A program made the position numbers and the translations under genes. Positions 49,966 through 59,002 of a DNA stretch of 64,000 nucleotides are shown in pieces (the first letter of the stretch is position 1; every line of letters starts with the position of its first letter). Origin of the DNA: JAPLCX01 sp964460305 (lineage in GTDB: Bacteria; Auribacterota; Tritonobacteria; UBA1439); assembly GCA_964460305.1 (NCBI GenBank), contig CAYWRA010000001.1:18835-82834 (forward strand), written 5' to 3'. Below the pieces are notes generated by a model, which had not been told where the DNA came from, did no database searches, and worked only from the letters and a program-made list of their open reading frames with translations.

Positions 49966-52443
49966 ATGGATGCGGATAAACGGGTAGAGGTGAGGTTTTA
50001 CTTTTGTCATTTTCATCTTCTCTTGCTTGCGGCGGCGGTTTTCTGCCTCGCGGTGACGCGCATACTCGGACTGGATATCTGGTGGCATCTGGCGGTGGGG
50101 AAATATCTTCTTCAGACGCGCACCTTCCCGCATAATGACGTCTTCTCATTCACCGGCGCTCCATGGGACAACAAGGAGTGGCTCTTTGGCATATTCGTTT
50201 ATCTGATTCATCGCCTCGGCGGGGTGAACCTCATGACCCTCGCAAAGGCGGGGCTCTTTGCGTCGACGTTCATGCTGCTCTACGCCCTCTCCGTGAAGAG
50301 GTCCGGCAACAGGTACATATCGATCGCGGTAGTCGTCCTAGCTGCGTTCGCATGCCGGATCAGGCTCGCGTTCAGGCCTGAGCTGATCAGCCTGGTCTTT
50401 ATAGCAGCCCTCCTCATAATGCTCGAATGCTACTTGCGGGGGAATAGAAAACCGCTCTGCGCCTTCCCGTTCCTCATGTTGGTGTGGGTCAACATGCATC
50501 CGCTGGCGTTCCTCGGCCTCGCGATTCTCCTGATTTACGTGATCGGCCAAATCGTTGCAAGGGCATTGAGCTCGCAGGCGGCCGCGAACGGCTGGCGGCG
50601 CCTCGGCGGTAGGGAGTTGCTGCTCCTCCTGATCATCCTTGCGGCGTCGTGCGTGGCATTTATCTGTAATCCGATTTCCTGGCACAGGTTCCTCTCTCCG
50701 ATCGAGCTCGTCACAAAGCACTCCGCGTACCTCTCGACCATTACCGAGGTGCAACCGCTCCCGATATTCCAGTTTCCGTCGTTCGCCGCTTTCCTGATCC
50801 TCACGGTCTTTACCCTTGTGATGTTTATCTCGACCATGGAACCGACCGACACCATCATCCTCGCCGTCTTCGGCGCCATCTCGGTCACCATGGCGAGAAA
50901 CGCCCCCCTCCTGCCCGTGTGCGCTACGGCGATCATTGTGAGGGAGTTCACGCAATTTTTCTCCTCCCTGCCTGCCGGCACGTTCGAATTTTTCAAAAAG
51001 TGGCAGCGCGTGTTCGACGTAGCGATCGCGGTGTTGCTTGCGGCACTCATCGTCTGGGCGGTCATGCTTCCCGATTTCGGCCTCGGCTACGCCGGATTGC
51101 TCTATCCCGAGGGCGCGGTAAAATACGTGAAAGCTAACGGGCCGGTCGGGCGGATGTTCAACATCTATGACTGGGGCGGTTACCTTATCTGGAACCTCTA
51201 CCCGCAGTACCAGGTGTTCATGGATGGGAGGGGGCCGGACGTGTATCCACCCGAGTTCTGGTCGGAGTACGAAACGGTCGAACTGGCCAAGGATGGGTGG
51301 AACAAGGTGCTCGACAAGTACGGGGTGAATTTCATTCTCATCTCGACGGGGAACAAGCTCCACAACCTGATCGCGGGCTTGAACGAGTCGGCTTCCTGGC
51401 GCCTGGCATACTGGGACTTCCAATCAATGGTCTTTCTGCGGGACGTCGCGAAGAACAAGCCCCTCATCGACGCCTACCGCTACCAGGTTCTGAATACGGA
51501 GGAGCTTGGATTCAAGGCATGGATCCCCCCCGTCGAACTCCAGATCATGAGCGAGCTCTTTAACTATCTCAAGGCGAATCCGGACTCGCTCGGCGGACGG
51601 AGCCTCCTTGCGGTGACATACTTAAAGAAGGGCATGGTTGACCAAGCGGTCAAGGAATATGAGAAAATCGCAGCCGCACATCCCAATGCGGCCAAGATCC
51701 ATTACAACCTAGGCATGCTCTATTCCCAGAAGGGGGATGTGGACAAGGCCGCCGCGGAGTATGAAAAGGAGTTAGCGATCGATGCCAGTTTCCCCGCCGC
51801 ATACAATAATCTCGGGCGGATCCTGTTCGAGCGGGGAGATACGCCCAAGGCTGAAAAGGACTTTAAAAAGGCCCTCAAGATCGACCCGCACTACGTGCAC
51901 GCGCTCAATAATCTGGGCCTGGTGTACATGGAGGAGGGGCGCACCAAGGAGGCTATCGGCGAGTTCAAGAAGGCCCTTGAGGTTGACCCGCGGTATGAGG
52001 GAGCGACGCGAAACCTTGCCCTCGCGCAGGACATGATCGATAAACCCGCTGAAACCTATAACCGGCTCGGCCAGATTTACTACGGCCAGGGGAACCTCGC
52101 CAAGGCCGAACAGCAGTTCGACAAGGCGCTTACCTACGATCCGAAATACACCGTTGCCATGGGTAATCTGGGCGTCGTCAATATGAGGAGAGGAAACTAC
52201 ACCAAGGCGATCGGCCTGTTGAAAAAAGTCCTTGTGATCGCACCTGATGACCCCGCGGCGCGCCAGCATCTCGCCGTGGCGGAATCACTCCTCGCGCAGA
52301 AGGGTGAGGGGGTTGCTCCCCAGATGCCGGCGCCCCCTGGAGTCGCCGCCCCATTGGTTGGAGGCGGAGCTCCCGCACCACAGGCGCCATCCGGAGCCGC
52401 TGCGCCATTGACTGGAGTGGCACCAGGTAAAAATGACAAATGA
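49966..52443 (+). CDS. Polytopic membrane protein with C-terminal TPR domain
   Basis: An 825-residue protein. Residues 1-380 are about ten membrane segments opening with LGLDIWWHLAVGKYLL and FPHNDVFSFTGAPWDNKEWL. An extracytoplasmic domain (FNIYDWGGYLIWNLYPQYQV and FMDGRGPDVYPPEF) follows, then at least seven TPRs from about residue 535 (AKIHYNLGMLYSQKGDVDKA) and a Pro/Ala tail. The D-x-WWHL motif is typical of a GT-C-like group of unknown activity. The gene at 56962 is a paralogue. The stop TGA lies in a CAAATGAC hairpin. Confidence 0.82.
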   Translation: MDADKRVEVRFYFCHFHLLLLAAAVFCLAVTRILGLDIWWHLAVGKYLLQTRTFPHNDVFSFTGAPWDNKEWLFGIFVYLIHRLGGVNLMTLAKAGLFASTFMLLYALSVKRSGNRYISIAVVVLAAFACRIRLAFRPELISLVFIAALLIMLECYLRGNRKPLCAFPFLMLVWVNMHPLAFLGLAILLIYVIGQIVARALSSQAAANGWRRLGGRELLLLLIILAASCVAFICNPISWHRFLSPIELVTKHSAYLSTITEVQPLPIFQFPSFAAFLILTVFTLVMFISTMEPTDTIILAVFGAISVTMARNAPLLPVCATAIIVREFTQFFSSLPAGTFEFFKKWQRVFDVAIAVLLAALIVWAVMLPDFGLGYAGLLYPEGAVKYVKANGPVGRMFNIYDWGGYLIWNLYPQYQVFMDGRGPDVYPPEFWSEYETVELAKDGWNKVLDKYGVNFILISTGNKLHNLIAGLNESASWRLAYWDFQSMVFLRDVAKNKPLIDAYRYQVLNTEELGFKAWIPPVELQIMSELFNYLKANPDSLGGRSLLAVTYLKKGMVDQAVKEYEKIAAAHPNAAKIHYNLGMLYSQKGDVDKAAAEYEKELAIDASFPAAYNNLGRILFERGDTPKAEKDFKKALKIDPHYVHALNNLGLVYMEEGRTKEAIGEFKKALEVDPRYEGATRNLALAQDMIDKPAETYNRLGQIYYGQGNLAKAEQQFDKALTYDPKYTVAMGNLGVVNMRRGNYTKAIGLLKKVLVIAPDDPAARQHLAVAESLLAQKGEGVAPQMPAPPGVAAPLVGGGAPAPQAPSGAAAPLTGVAPGKNDK

Positions 52444-52510
52444 CAAAACCGCATTATGTTTTGTCATTTGGGATTTGGGGTTTGGGATTTCTGCTGCGGT
52501 TGACGAATAG
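52434..52510. repeat. CAAATGACAAAAC hairpin plus heptamer arm
   Basis: CAAATGACAAAAC (52437-52449) and GTTTTGTCATTTG (52458-52470) form a perfect 13-base stem with an 8-base loop; the TPR gene's stop is in the left arm. It runs directly into GGGATTTGGGGTTTGGG (52470-52486) before the next gene. Confidence 0.85.
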
Positions 52511-54670
52511 ATGGGGTTAATCGCGATGCGCGCGATTGCTATTTCTCTTTTCGTACTATGCGCCGTCATCTACGTCCATAATCTCGCGCCGAACTGGGGG
52601 GCGATGACCCAGTTCAATACGTGGGATGGCTTGGAGTACGTGATCACCGCCTGTGTGCTCGGGATAGACCACCCGCCCGGCCACCCGTTGTATCTCCTCA
52701 TCTGCAAATTATTCGCCGAGCTCCCGTTCGGCAACCCTTCCTGGAACATCAATCTCCTCTCCGCGCTGGCGGGAGGGGGTGCGGTCGCATTCCTTTTCCT
52801 GGCCCTTATGGAGGTGTTGAGGCCCCTCAAGGCCGGAAGGGCCGGCGCCATCGCATCGGCCGCCGTGAGCCTGACGTTCGCCTTCTCCTATGTCTTCTGG
52901 AGCCACTGCGAGATCCCCGAGGTGCACACGCTCCTGCTCATGCTTATCGGTGGGTGTGTGTACGCTCTCGTAAAATGGAACGCGCGCGGCGCGGACGCCT
53001 GGCTGTGCATCGCGGCGCTTTGCCTCGCCCTCGGAATCGGGGTCAACATACTCGCCGTCTGCGCGCTGATGCCTCCGGTCATCATCCTGGTTGCGGTCTC
53101 CTCCCGGGGGAGAAAGGGGGGGCATCTACGCTGGATCGTCCCCGCGGCGATCTTTTGCGCCGGTTTTATCCCCTACCTATATTATCCGTTGCGCATCACG
53201 AAGTGGCCGCATTTGTACAGTCATCCGATGAATTATCTCGGCCCGCACGAAATGGGGACGACGGCATGGTATTTCTGGTACATCGAGGGGAAGGCGTGGA
53301 CGGGCGGACAGATGTTTTTTCTCAATCGCCTTCTGCCGAACGTGCCGCTCTATCTGTCTTTTTCATTCCGCGATTTGGGGCCCCCGCTTTCCATCTTCTC
53401 CATCATCGGCATTCTGTTGTGCTTTGTGGAGGTCAAGAATTTTATCCAGGCGCTCCGGGCCGGCGATGCTGCGGGAGCACGGGAACGGCTGATGCTTCCC
53501 TTCCTGCTCTTGCTATTCATTTTCTCTCTGTTGCCGGAGATTTCGATCCATGACCCGAGCAACCCCAGGGCCTGGGAATATCTGACGAATTTCTTCCTGC
53601 CCTCCCTTTATATCCTTGCCTTCCTCGGCGCATACGGCGTTATGAGAGCGTACCTTTTTTTGAAATCGAAAGCGGGGGAGGCGGCGTGGCTGCTCATCGC
53701 CCTGCTGCTGGCGATCCCCCCGTATCAGTTATGGGCGAACTACGGCGTCTGTAACCTTAAGGGCCAGGAGTGCGCCTACGTATATTCGCGGAGGAGCCTC
53801 GATCAGATGCCCCCGGGATCGGTGATCGTGTCGAAGCTCGTCTATGGAATGCTGAAGACTTTTCTCGCCGACGTCGATCACGCGATACCCGCGGACAAGA
53901 TTACTATCTATGACCCGGAGCTGGTCACGCGCAAACTCTCCGGGGAGTCGAAAGGGAAGGATCTCTTCGCGAGAAGGAACAGGGTGATGATGGGGGACCT
54001 GGAGCGCATGGTGAAGGGCGGGACCGCCGTCTTCATCGCCGGGGATGTGGTGGATGAGGATAAGTCTCCGGAGAAGCTTCTCCTGTCCGACCTCGATCTC
54101 GTTCGATGGAAGCCTAAGCTCACGCAGGAGGAGGAGAACCTCTCGTTCCCCCGGGAGCTCTTTCTCTACAAGGTCACAGGGCTCAGGCGAGCGTCTGCAG
54201 TGAAGGCGGTGCCGGCGGAGATCGAGCGGGGGATCGCCAACAGCGGAAAATTTTCCAATGGCATAGAGCTTCTCGGGTTCCGTCCGATCCAGCCGGATAG
54301 GGACATAAGGGCCGACATGCTGAGCTTCGAGCTCTTTTGGAAAGCGACGCGGCCGGTTGTGGGAGACGTCTATATTGGCGCCGTGTTTATGAACGAAAGG
54401 ATGCAGAGGATGGGGGAGCCGTGTTGGCACACGGTGGGAGGCTCGTGGGATGTGAGCGCCTGGGGTCCGGGGAGCGTGGTTGCCGAGAAGATCAATTTTT
54501 TCCCGCCGCCGCTGTGGCCGGGGAAATACTATATTGCGATGGGGATGGTGGATGATCGCGGAGAAGAGGTTGCGTATCTCCCCGCGGACGCCGCACTGAG
54601 CGGGCGGACGTACGGTTTGGTGTTGCTTACGCCATTTGGTGTGGGAGCTCCGCCGCCGCCGGGCGGATGA
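52511..54670 (+). CDS. DUF2723 family membrane protein (GT-C-like)
   Basis: A 719-residue protein. The N-terminal 420 residues are a DUF2723 domain: WDGLEYVITACVLGIDHPPG, HPLYLLICKLFAELPFGNPSW and NINLLSALAGG, followed by about ten membrane segments. DUF2723 resembles protein O-mannosyltransferases. The C-terminal 160 residues form a beta-rich domain (SFELFWKATRPVVGDVYIG, WGPGSVVAEKINFFPPP) that could bind sugar. ATG 52511 and ATG 52526 are both possible. The acceptor and donor are unknown. Confidence 0.85.
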   Translation: MGLIAMRAIAISLFVLCAVIYVHNLAPNWGAMTQFNTWDGLEYVITACVLGIDHPPGHPLYLLICKLFAELPFGNPSWNINLLSALAGGGAVAFLFLALMEVLRPLKAGRAGAIASAAVSLTFAFSYVFWSHCEIPEVHTLLLMLIGGCVYALVKWNARGADAWLCIAALCLALGIGVNILAVCALMPPVIILVAVSSRGRKGGHLRWIVPAAIFCAGFIPYLYYPLRITKWPHLYSHPMNYLGPHEMGTTAWYFWYIEGKAWTGGQMFFLNRLLPNVPLYLSFSFRDLGPPLSIFSIIGILLCFVEVKNFIQALRAGDAAGARERLMLPFLLLLFIFSLLPEISIHDPSNPRAWEYLTNFFLPSLYILAFLGAYGVMRAYLFLKSKAGEAAWLLIALLLAIPPYQLWANYGVCNLKGQECAYVYSRRSLDQMPPGSVIVSKLVYGMLKTFLADVDHAIPADKITIYDPELVTRKLSGESKGKDLFARRNRVMMGDLERMVKGGTAVFIAGDVVDEDKSPEKLLLSDLDLVRWKPKLTQEEENLSFPRELFLYKVTGLRRASAVKAVPAEIERGIANSGKFSNGIELLGFRPIQPDRDIRADMLSFELFWKATRPVVGDVYIGAVFMNERMQRMGEPCWHTVGGSWDVSAWGPGSVVAEKINFFPPPLWPGKYYIAMGMVDDRGEEVAYLPADAALSGRTYGLVLLTPFGVGAPPPPGG

Positions 54671-54727
54671 GCCGTCGCTAGTGATTGACTGATGTGCGCG
54701 AGTTTCGAATCGGGGCGTGGGTGACGC

Positions 54728-56965
54728 ATGAATTATGACACGACGGAGGGGATGCTCACCAGGGTATCCGCATGGTGCGCTGTGATCGGCGTCTCCCTGC
54801 TGTTCATACTGGTACCGCTCGCCTGGTGGCCGAAGGATCTCTATGGCCTCATCAAGTGGGTTCTCGTAGGCATTGTGGCAACCGTGGCGGCGGGGGTGTG
54901 GCTCGCGACTTCGCTCGCTGCGGGTGGCATCCCCATCAGGCGAAACCTGATCAATCTCCCCCTCGCGCTCTTCATCGGCTGGTCGATGCTCTCTCTCCGG
55001 ATCGGTCCTCCCCATTACTACGTTCTCAGACGGCTGAGCGAGATATTGTTCCTCGCGCTCCTGTACTTGGCGCTGCTCCCCTCGCTCAGGGAGAAGCACG
55101 CGCGGCTGACGCTAATAGTCGCTTCCCTCACCGGTCTCTCGATCATCTCGGTGTTTGGGATCGTGCATTACGTCGGATGCCTTCCCCTCGAGAGCCCGTG
55201 GGGCGCCGGGCTCGGCAGGCGGACGTACGCGACCATGCTCAATCCCAACTTCCTCGCCGATTTTATCATCAGCCTGTTCCCGACGGCGTTCTCGTGTTTC
55301 ATCTTCGCGGCCCGCAACCGGGCGGCGAAGATTCTCCTCGTTGTGGTGCTGATCCTCTCAACCGTCTGTCTGCTCTGTACCGTATCGTGGGGCGGCCTGC
55401 TCGGCTGGCTCATTTCGGTCATCCTCTGCGTCTCGTTTGCGCGAACGGCGTGCAGGCGGTATGCGATGGTGGGGAGGGGGGCCTTGATCCTCGCGGTGCT
55501 GTTCGGGATCGCAGCCGTCTTTCTGTACGTGAACAGGAATGAGGTTGCTAGCGATTACTCGGGAATGAAATACCGTATGCTCTATTGGAGGGCGTCGCTC
55601 GCGATGATACGGGAACGTCCGATCCTCGGCTTCGGTGTGAACAGCTTCCAGCCGTACATTCCCAAATATCTGACGGCGATCATCGCGTCGGACTTCAAGG
55701 ATGGATTCCCCGACGATGGGAAGACCGTGGCGGTATATGACGGTCTTTTTGCGCATGACGAATATCTCGCGGTCTGGATGGAGCTCGGAATCATCGGGCT
55801 CTGTTTTTTCGTATGGCTCCTCTACCGCTTCTTCTCCCAGGCGGTGAAGAACGTATCGCTGAGCGACGCGCCGATTGAGACCGCCATCGCGGTGGGGGCG
55901 ATGGGCGGTATGGCGGCGATGCTTGCCCAGAGTATCGTCAGTTACCCATTCCGCGTGCCGGCCTCCACGACGAGCACGGCGCTCCTTCTCGCATTCGTCG
56001 GCTCGGGCGTAGGGACGCGCGCCGGCTTGATCGACCTCTCCGCGATACCGAGATTTCTGAGGTGGTTTGGCGCGCTCCTTCTGATGGCAGGATGCGCTAT
56101 GCTCGTCCCCCGGCTGACGTGGCCGCTCACCGGTGAGCGGCTCTACGTGGAGGCTCGTTACGCGTCTTTCGTCGGCAACTGGCCGGTGGTGAGGCAGCGA
56201 TGCCATGCGGCGCTCGAGTACTCCATTACGGAGCCGGAAATATTCGATCTTCTCGGCGAGGCCGAGGAGCATCTCGGCCTCTATGGAGATGCGATACGGA
56301 CCTATCTCTTGGGGCTCGATCTCAAACCGTATGACGTGCACGTACTCACGAGGCTGGGGGTCGTCTATGACAGGATGGGACGGGAGGAGGCGGCCGTGCG
56401 TTATCTCAAGGCCGCGTGCATGCTTGAGCGGCATGATTCGGCCGAGGGGCGGATTCGCCTGGCGGGGGTTCTCGATCGGCAGGGGAAGAGGGACGAGGCC
56501 ATCGCGCTATTGAGGGATGGGTTGAAACGGCATCGGACCTCGTGGGAGTTGAGGAATGCATTGGGGATTGCATACGCGTCGAATGGGGATCAGAAAAGCG
56601 CCATGCAGGAATTCCTCGCCGCGCAGGGGCGCGATGTAAGCCCCGTCTCGCGTTATAACGTGTACGTCTTGAAGCTGTATGGAGCGCCCGACAAAGGGCG
56701 GTTACGGGAAATGCTCATAGGGCTCCCACAGTACGAATGGGTTCAGGAGCATCTCAATCTGGGCCGCATCGCGCTCAAAGCCGGCAATCGCGAGGTCGCC
56801 AGGGGGGAATTTCAGCGGGTGTTGGATAGGTACCCCAACTATGCTCCGGCCCTTTCGAACATGGGGACCTATTATCTCTATGCCAGCCAAATGGATAAGG
56901 CCACGGAATTTTGGGATAGGGCGCGGGCGGTGGACCCTAAGTGCAAACAGGAGAGGCAGCCATGA
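54728..56965 (+). CDS. O-antigen ligase/polymerase-like protein with TPRs
   Basis: A 745-residue protein. The first 430 residues have about ten to twelve membrane segments and a Wzy/WaaL-type periplasmic loop (YWRASLAMIRERPILGFGVN and DGLFAHDEYLAVWMELGIIG, with the HxE-like HDEYL). The C-terminal 300 residues are TPRs (EIFDLLGEAEEHLGLYGDAI, VLTRLGVVYDRMGREEAAV, and others). It fits ligation or polymerisation of surface glycan in the outer face of the inner membrane, with TPRs as a docking platform. It overlaps the next gene by four bases. Confidence 0.87.
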   Translation: MNYDTTEGMLTRVSAWCAVIGVSLLFILVPLAWWPKDLYGLIKWVLVGIVATVAAGVWLATSLAAGGIPIRRNLINLPLALFIGWSMLSLRIGPPHYYVLRRLSEILFLALLYLALLPSLREKHARLTLIVASLTGLSIISVFGIVHYVGCLPLESPWGAGLGRRTYATMLNPNFLADFIISLFPTAFSCFIFAARNRAAKILLVVVLILSTVCLLCTVSWGGLLGWLISVILCVSFARTACRRYAMVGRGALILAVLFGIAAVFLYVNRNEVASDYSGMKYRMLYWRASLAMIRERPILGFGVNSFQPYIPKYLTAIIASDFKDGFPDDGKTVAVYDGLFAHDEYLAVWMELGIIGLCFFVWLLYRFFSQAVKNVSLSDAPIETAIAVGAMGGMAAMLAQSIVSYPFRVPASTTSTALLLAFVGSGVGTRAGLIDLSAIPRFLRWFGALLLMAGCAMLVPRLTWPLTGERLYVEARYASFVGNWPVVRQRCHAALEYSITEPEIFDLLGEAEEHLGLYGDAIRTYLLGLDLKPYDVHVLTRLGVVYDRMGREEAAVRYLKAACMLERHDSAEGRIRLAGVLDRQGKRDEAIALLRDGLKRHRTSWELRNALGIAYASNGDQKSAMQEFLAAQGRDVSPVSRYNVYVLKLYGAPDKGRLREMLIGLPQYEWVQEHLNLGRIALKAGNREVARGEFQRVLDRYPNYAPALSNMGTYYLYASQMDKATEFWDRARAVDPKCKQERQP

Positions 56966-58758
56966 GCGGGGGAAGCGGGAAAACGGCGATCTCCTCGGTG
57001 ACCGTGGTTCTCCTCCTCGCCACCTTTTGCCTCAGCACGTTTGACATCACCGAGCACGATTACTGGTGGCATCTCGCCACTGGCAAATACATAATCGCTC
57101 ACCGCCTGGTTCCCCATCGGGACGTATTTTCCTACACCGCCACGAGGCCGTGGGTCGCCCACTACTGGCTCTCGGACGTGATCGGCTATGCGCTCTATTG
57201 TCGCGTCGGGACGCCGGGGCTTATCGCGCTCAATGCCCTTGTGATTACGCTCTCGTTCTGGATGGTGTTCACGGCGGCCCTCTCCACCAGGGCTCGCCCA
57301 CTCCTCGCGGCGACGTTCACGCTCCTCGCCGTCTACGCAGGCCGCTCTCGTTTCTACGTGAGGCCGGAGACGTTCTCGTTCTTTTTCATGGCGCTTTATC
57401 TCACGCTCTTTTACCGCTGGAGGGAGGGGAGGACCGTGAAGGGCCTGCTTCTTTTCCCGTTCCTCCAGTTCCTCTGGACCAACCTTTACGGCGGGGGCTC
57501 GGTGATCGGCCTGGTACTCCTCTTCTGCTTCACCGTCGGCGAGACCATGAATTATCTCTGCGGGACGGGCGCCCGCCCCCGGCGTAGAAAGGACGTGGTC
57601 GAGCTTGCGCTCGTCGCCCTTGCGGCGTTCGGCCTCGCCTTTATAAATCCCAACGGCTACCGCACCGTCTTCTATTTCCTCATCAGCAGGGATCCCATCT
57701 TCCGCCACATCGTCGAGTGGCGGCACATGGAGATGAAGGAGCTTGTGGGTCTGCACGGGCTTTTCCTGTTCCTCGGCATTTTTCTCATCCTCCGTTTCAT
57801 CCGGGAGATGGATTTTTCGGAGCTCGCCCTTTTTGGCATCTTCGGCTACATGGCGTTGGATGCCCCGCGCAGCCTCCCCTTTTTCGCCATCGCGTCGGTG
57901 CCGATCGTCTCATCCCGAGCCCAGCGCATCGTTGACCGCTTGGCAGACGATGCCTGGTGGGGGAGACATGAAAAATGGCTCCATTCCGTCTTCGCGATAG
58001 GGGTGGTCCTATTTACCATCTGGTATCTCTATAAGGACGTGGGGAAATTCCAGAGCGACTACCAGTTTGGGTTCGGGGTGAACAAAAAGCTCGTCCCCAT
58101 CCAGGCTGTCGATTTTATCGTCGACCACGGACTAAAGGGGCCCATGTTCAACTCGTACGGCATCGGCGGTTATCTGATATGGCGTCTCTATCCAGAAGAG
58201 AAGGTGTTTGTGGACGGGCGGGTGGAGATGTACGGCACCGATTTTCTGAAGACGTACATGTTCTACTGGCATCCCTCCGTCTGGAACGATTACGTGAAGA
58301 AATATCGCCTCTCCTATGCAATCATAGACAGGGAGCCGAATTACACGACGCGTTATCTCGACGAAAGCCCGGACTGGAAGCTTGTCTTTTTCGATGATAG
58401 GGCAATGGTCTACGTGAGAGACACACCGGAGCATTCTGCTCTTGTACAGCAATACGGCTACCGGTACATCCGGCCGGGGGCGGAGGGGTTTGATTACATC
58501 AACGGATACCTCGCTGATCCGATGACCGCCAGCGCGGTGATAGAGGAGCTTAAGAGGAGCCTGAAAGACGAGGATTATAACCTCAATTCACACCTTATGC
58601 TGGGCCACTGTTATACAAGGATGGGAATGCCGTATTTCCCTCTCGCCCTCCAGGAGTACCGCGCCGCCGCCGGGATCATGCCGGAGGGGAAGGACATACA
58701 GGCAAAGATCGGGTGGCTGGAGGGTGAGCTCGGACGGCCGTTCCCGGGGGCGGTTTAG
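56962..58758 (+). CDS. Polytopic membrane protein, paralogue of the 49966 gene
   Basis: A 598-residue protein with about ten membrane segments. Its N-terminal EHDYWWHLATGKYIIAHR and VPHRDVFSYTATRPWVAHYW, and FNSYGIGGYLIWRLYPEE with KVFVDGRVEMYGTDF, match the protein at 49966 in the same order. It has only one or two TPR-like units at the end. ATG 56962 overlaps the stop of the previous gene (ATGA), with GGAGAGGC upstream. It is probably a glycosyltransferase-like enzyme; activity is unproven. Confidence 0.82.
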   Translation: MSGGSGKTAISSVTVVLLLATFCLSTFDITEHDYWWHLATGKYIIAHRLVPHRDVFSYTATRPWVAHYWLSDVIGYALYCRVGTPGLIALNALVITLSFWMVFTAALSTRARPLLAATFTLLAVYAGRSRFYVRPETFSFFFMALYLTLFYRWREGRTVKGLLLFPFLQFLWTNLYGGGSVIGLVLLFCFTVGETMNYLCGTGARPRRRKDVVELALVALAAFGLAFINPNGYRTVFYFLISRDPIFRHIVEWRHMEMKELVGLHGLFLFLGIFLILRFIREMDFSELALFGIFGYMALDAPRSLPFFAIASVPIVSSRAQRIVDRLADDAWWGRHEKWLHSVFAIGVVLFTIWYLYKDVGKFQSDYQFGFGVNKKLVPIQAVDFIVDHGLKGPMFNSYGIGGYLIWRLYPEEKVFVDGRVEMYGTDFLKTYMFYWHPSVWNDYVKKYRLSYAIIDREPNYTTRYLDESPDWKLVFFDDRAMVYVRDTPEHSALVQQYGYRYIRPGAEGFDYINGYLADPMTASAVIEELKRSLKDEDYNLNSHLMLGHCYTRMGMPYFPLALQEYRAAAGIMPEGKDIQAKIGWLEGELGRPFPGAV

Positions 58759-59002
58759 TTTGAGGGCGCAATTGAGCCAGAATACAGAATCCAGAAGATA
58801 GAGTTTAGGAGCCTGTCCGAGTAATGGATCTCGACGTATCACCTTGGATACGCCTTCGGCCTTGCGCCTTGATCCGCTCGCAAGCGGCTTGCGGCGCGGC
58901 AGAGCCCATTGCTCGGACAGGCTCCTAGGAGTCGGTATTCTGGATTCCGGCTTCTATGTGTTTTGGTATTTGTCATTTTGTGTATAACCTGTGGATAACA
59001 TC
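58759..59002. repeat. GAATCCAGA repeat interrupted by an inserted element
   Basis: ATTGAGCCAGAATACAG, AATCCAGAAGATAGAG and TTTAGGAG continue, after the insertion, as TAGGAGTCGGTATTCTGG and ATTCCGGCTTCTATGTG. The order is as in 23440-23520. TTTTGGTATTTGTCATTTTG then joins the CAAATGAC family. Confidence 0.8.
58806..58931. mobile_element. MITE-like element of about 114 bp with 6-bp target repeat
   Basis: The ends GGAGCCTGTCCGAGTAATGG (58808-58827) and CCATTGCTCGGACAGGCTCC (58906-58925) are inverted repeats with one mismatch in 20. TAGGAG occurs at both edges (58806-58811 and 58926-58931) as a direct repeat. The inside has GC hairpins (CCGCTCGCAAGCGG) and no reading frame. Its position inside another repeat unit shows it is an insertion. 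Confidence 0.85.
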
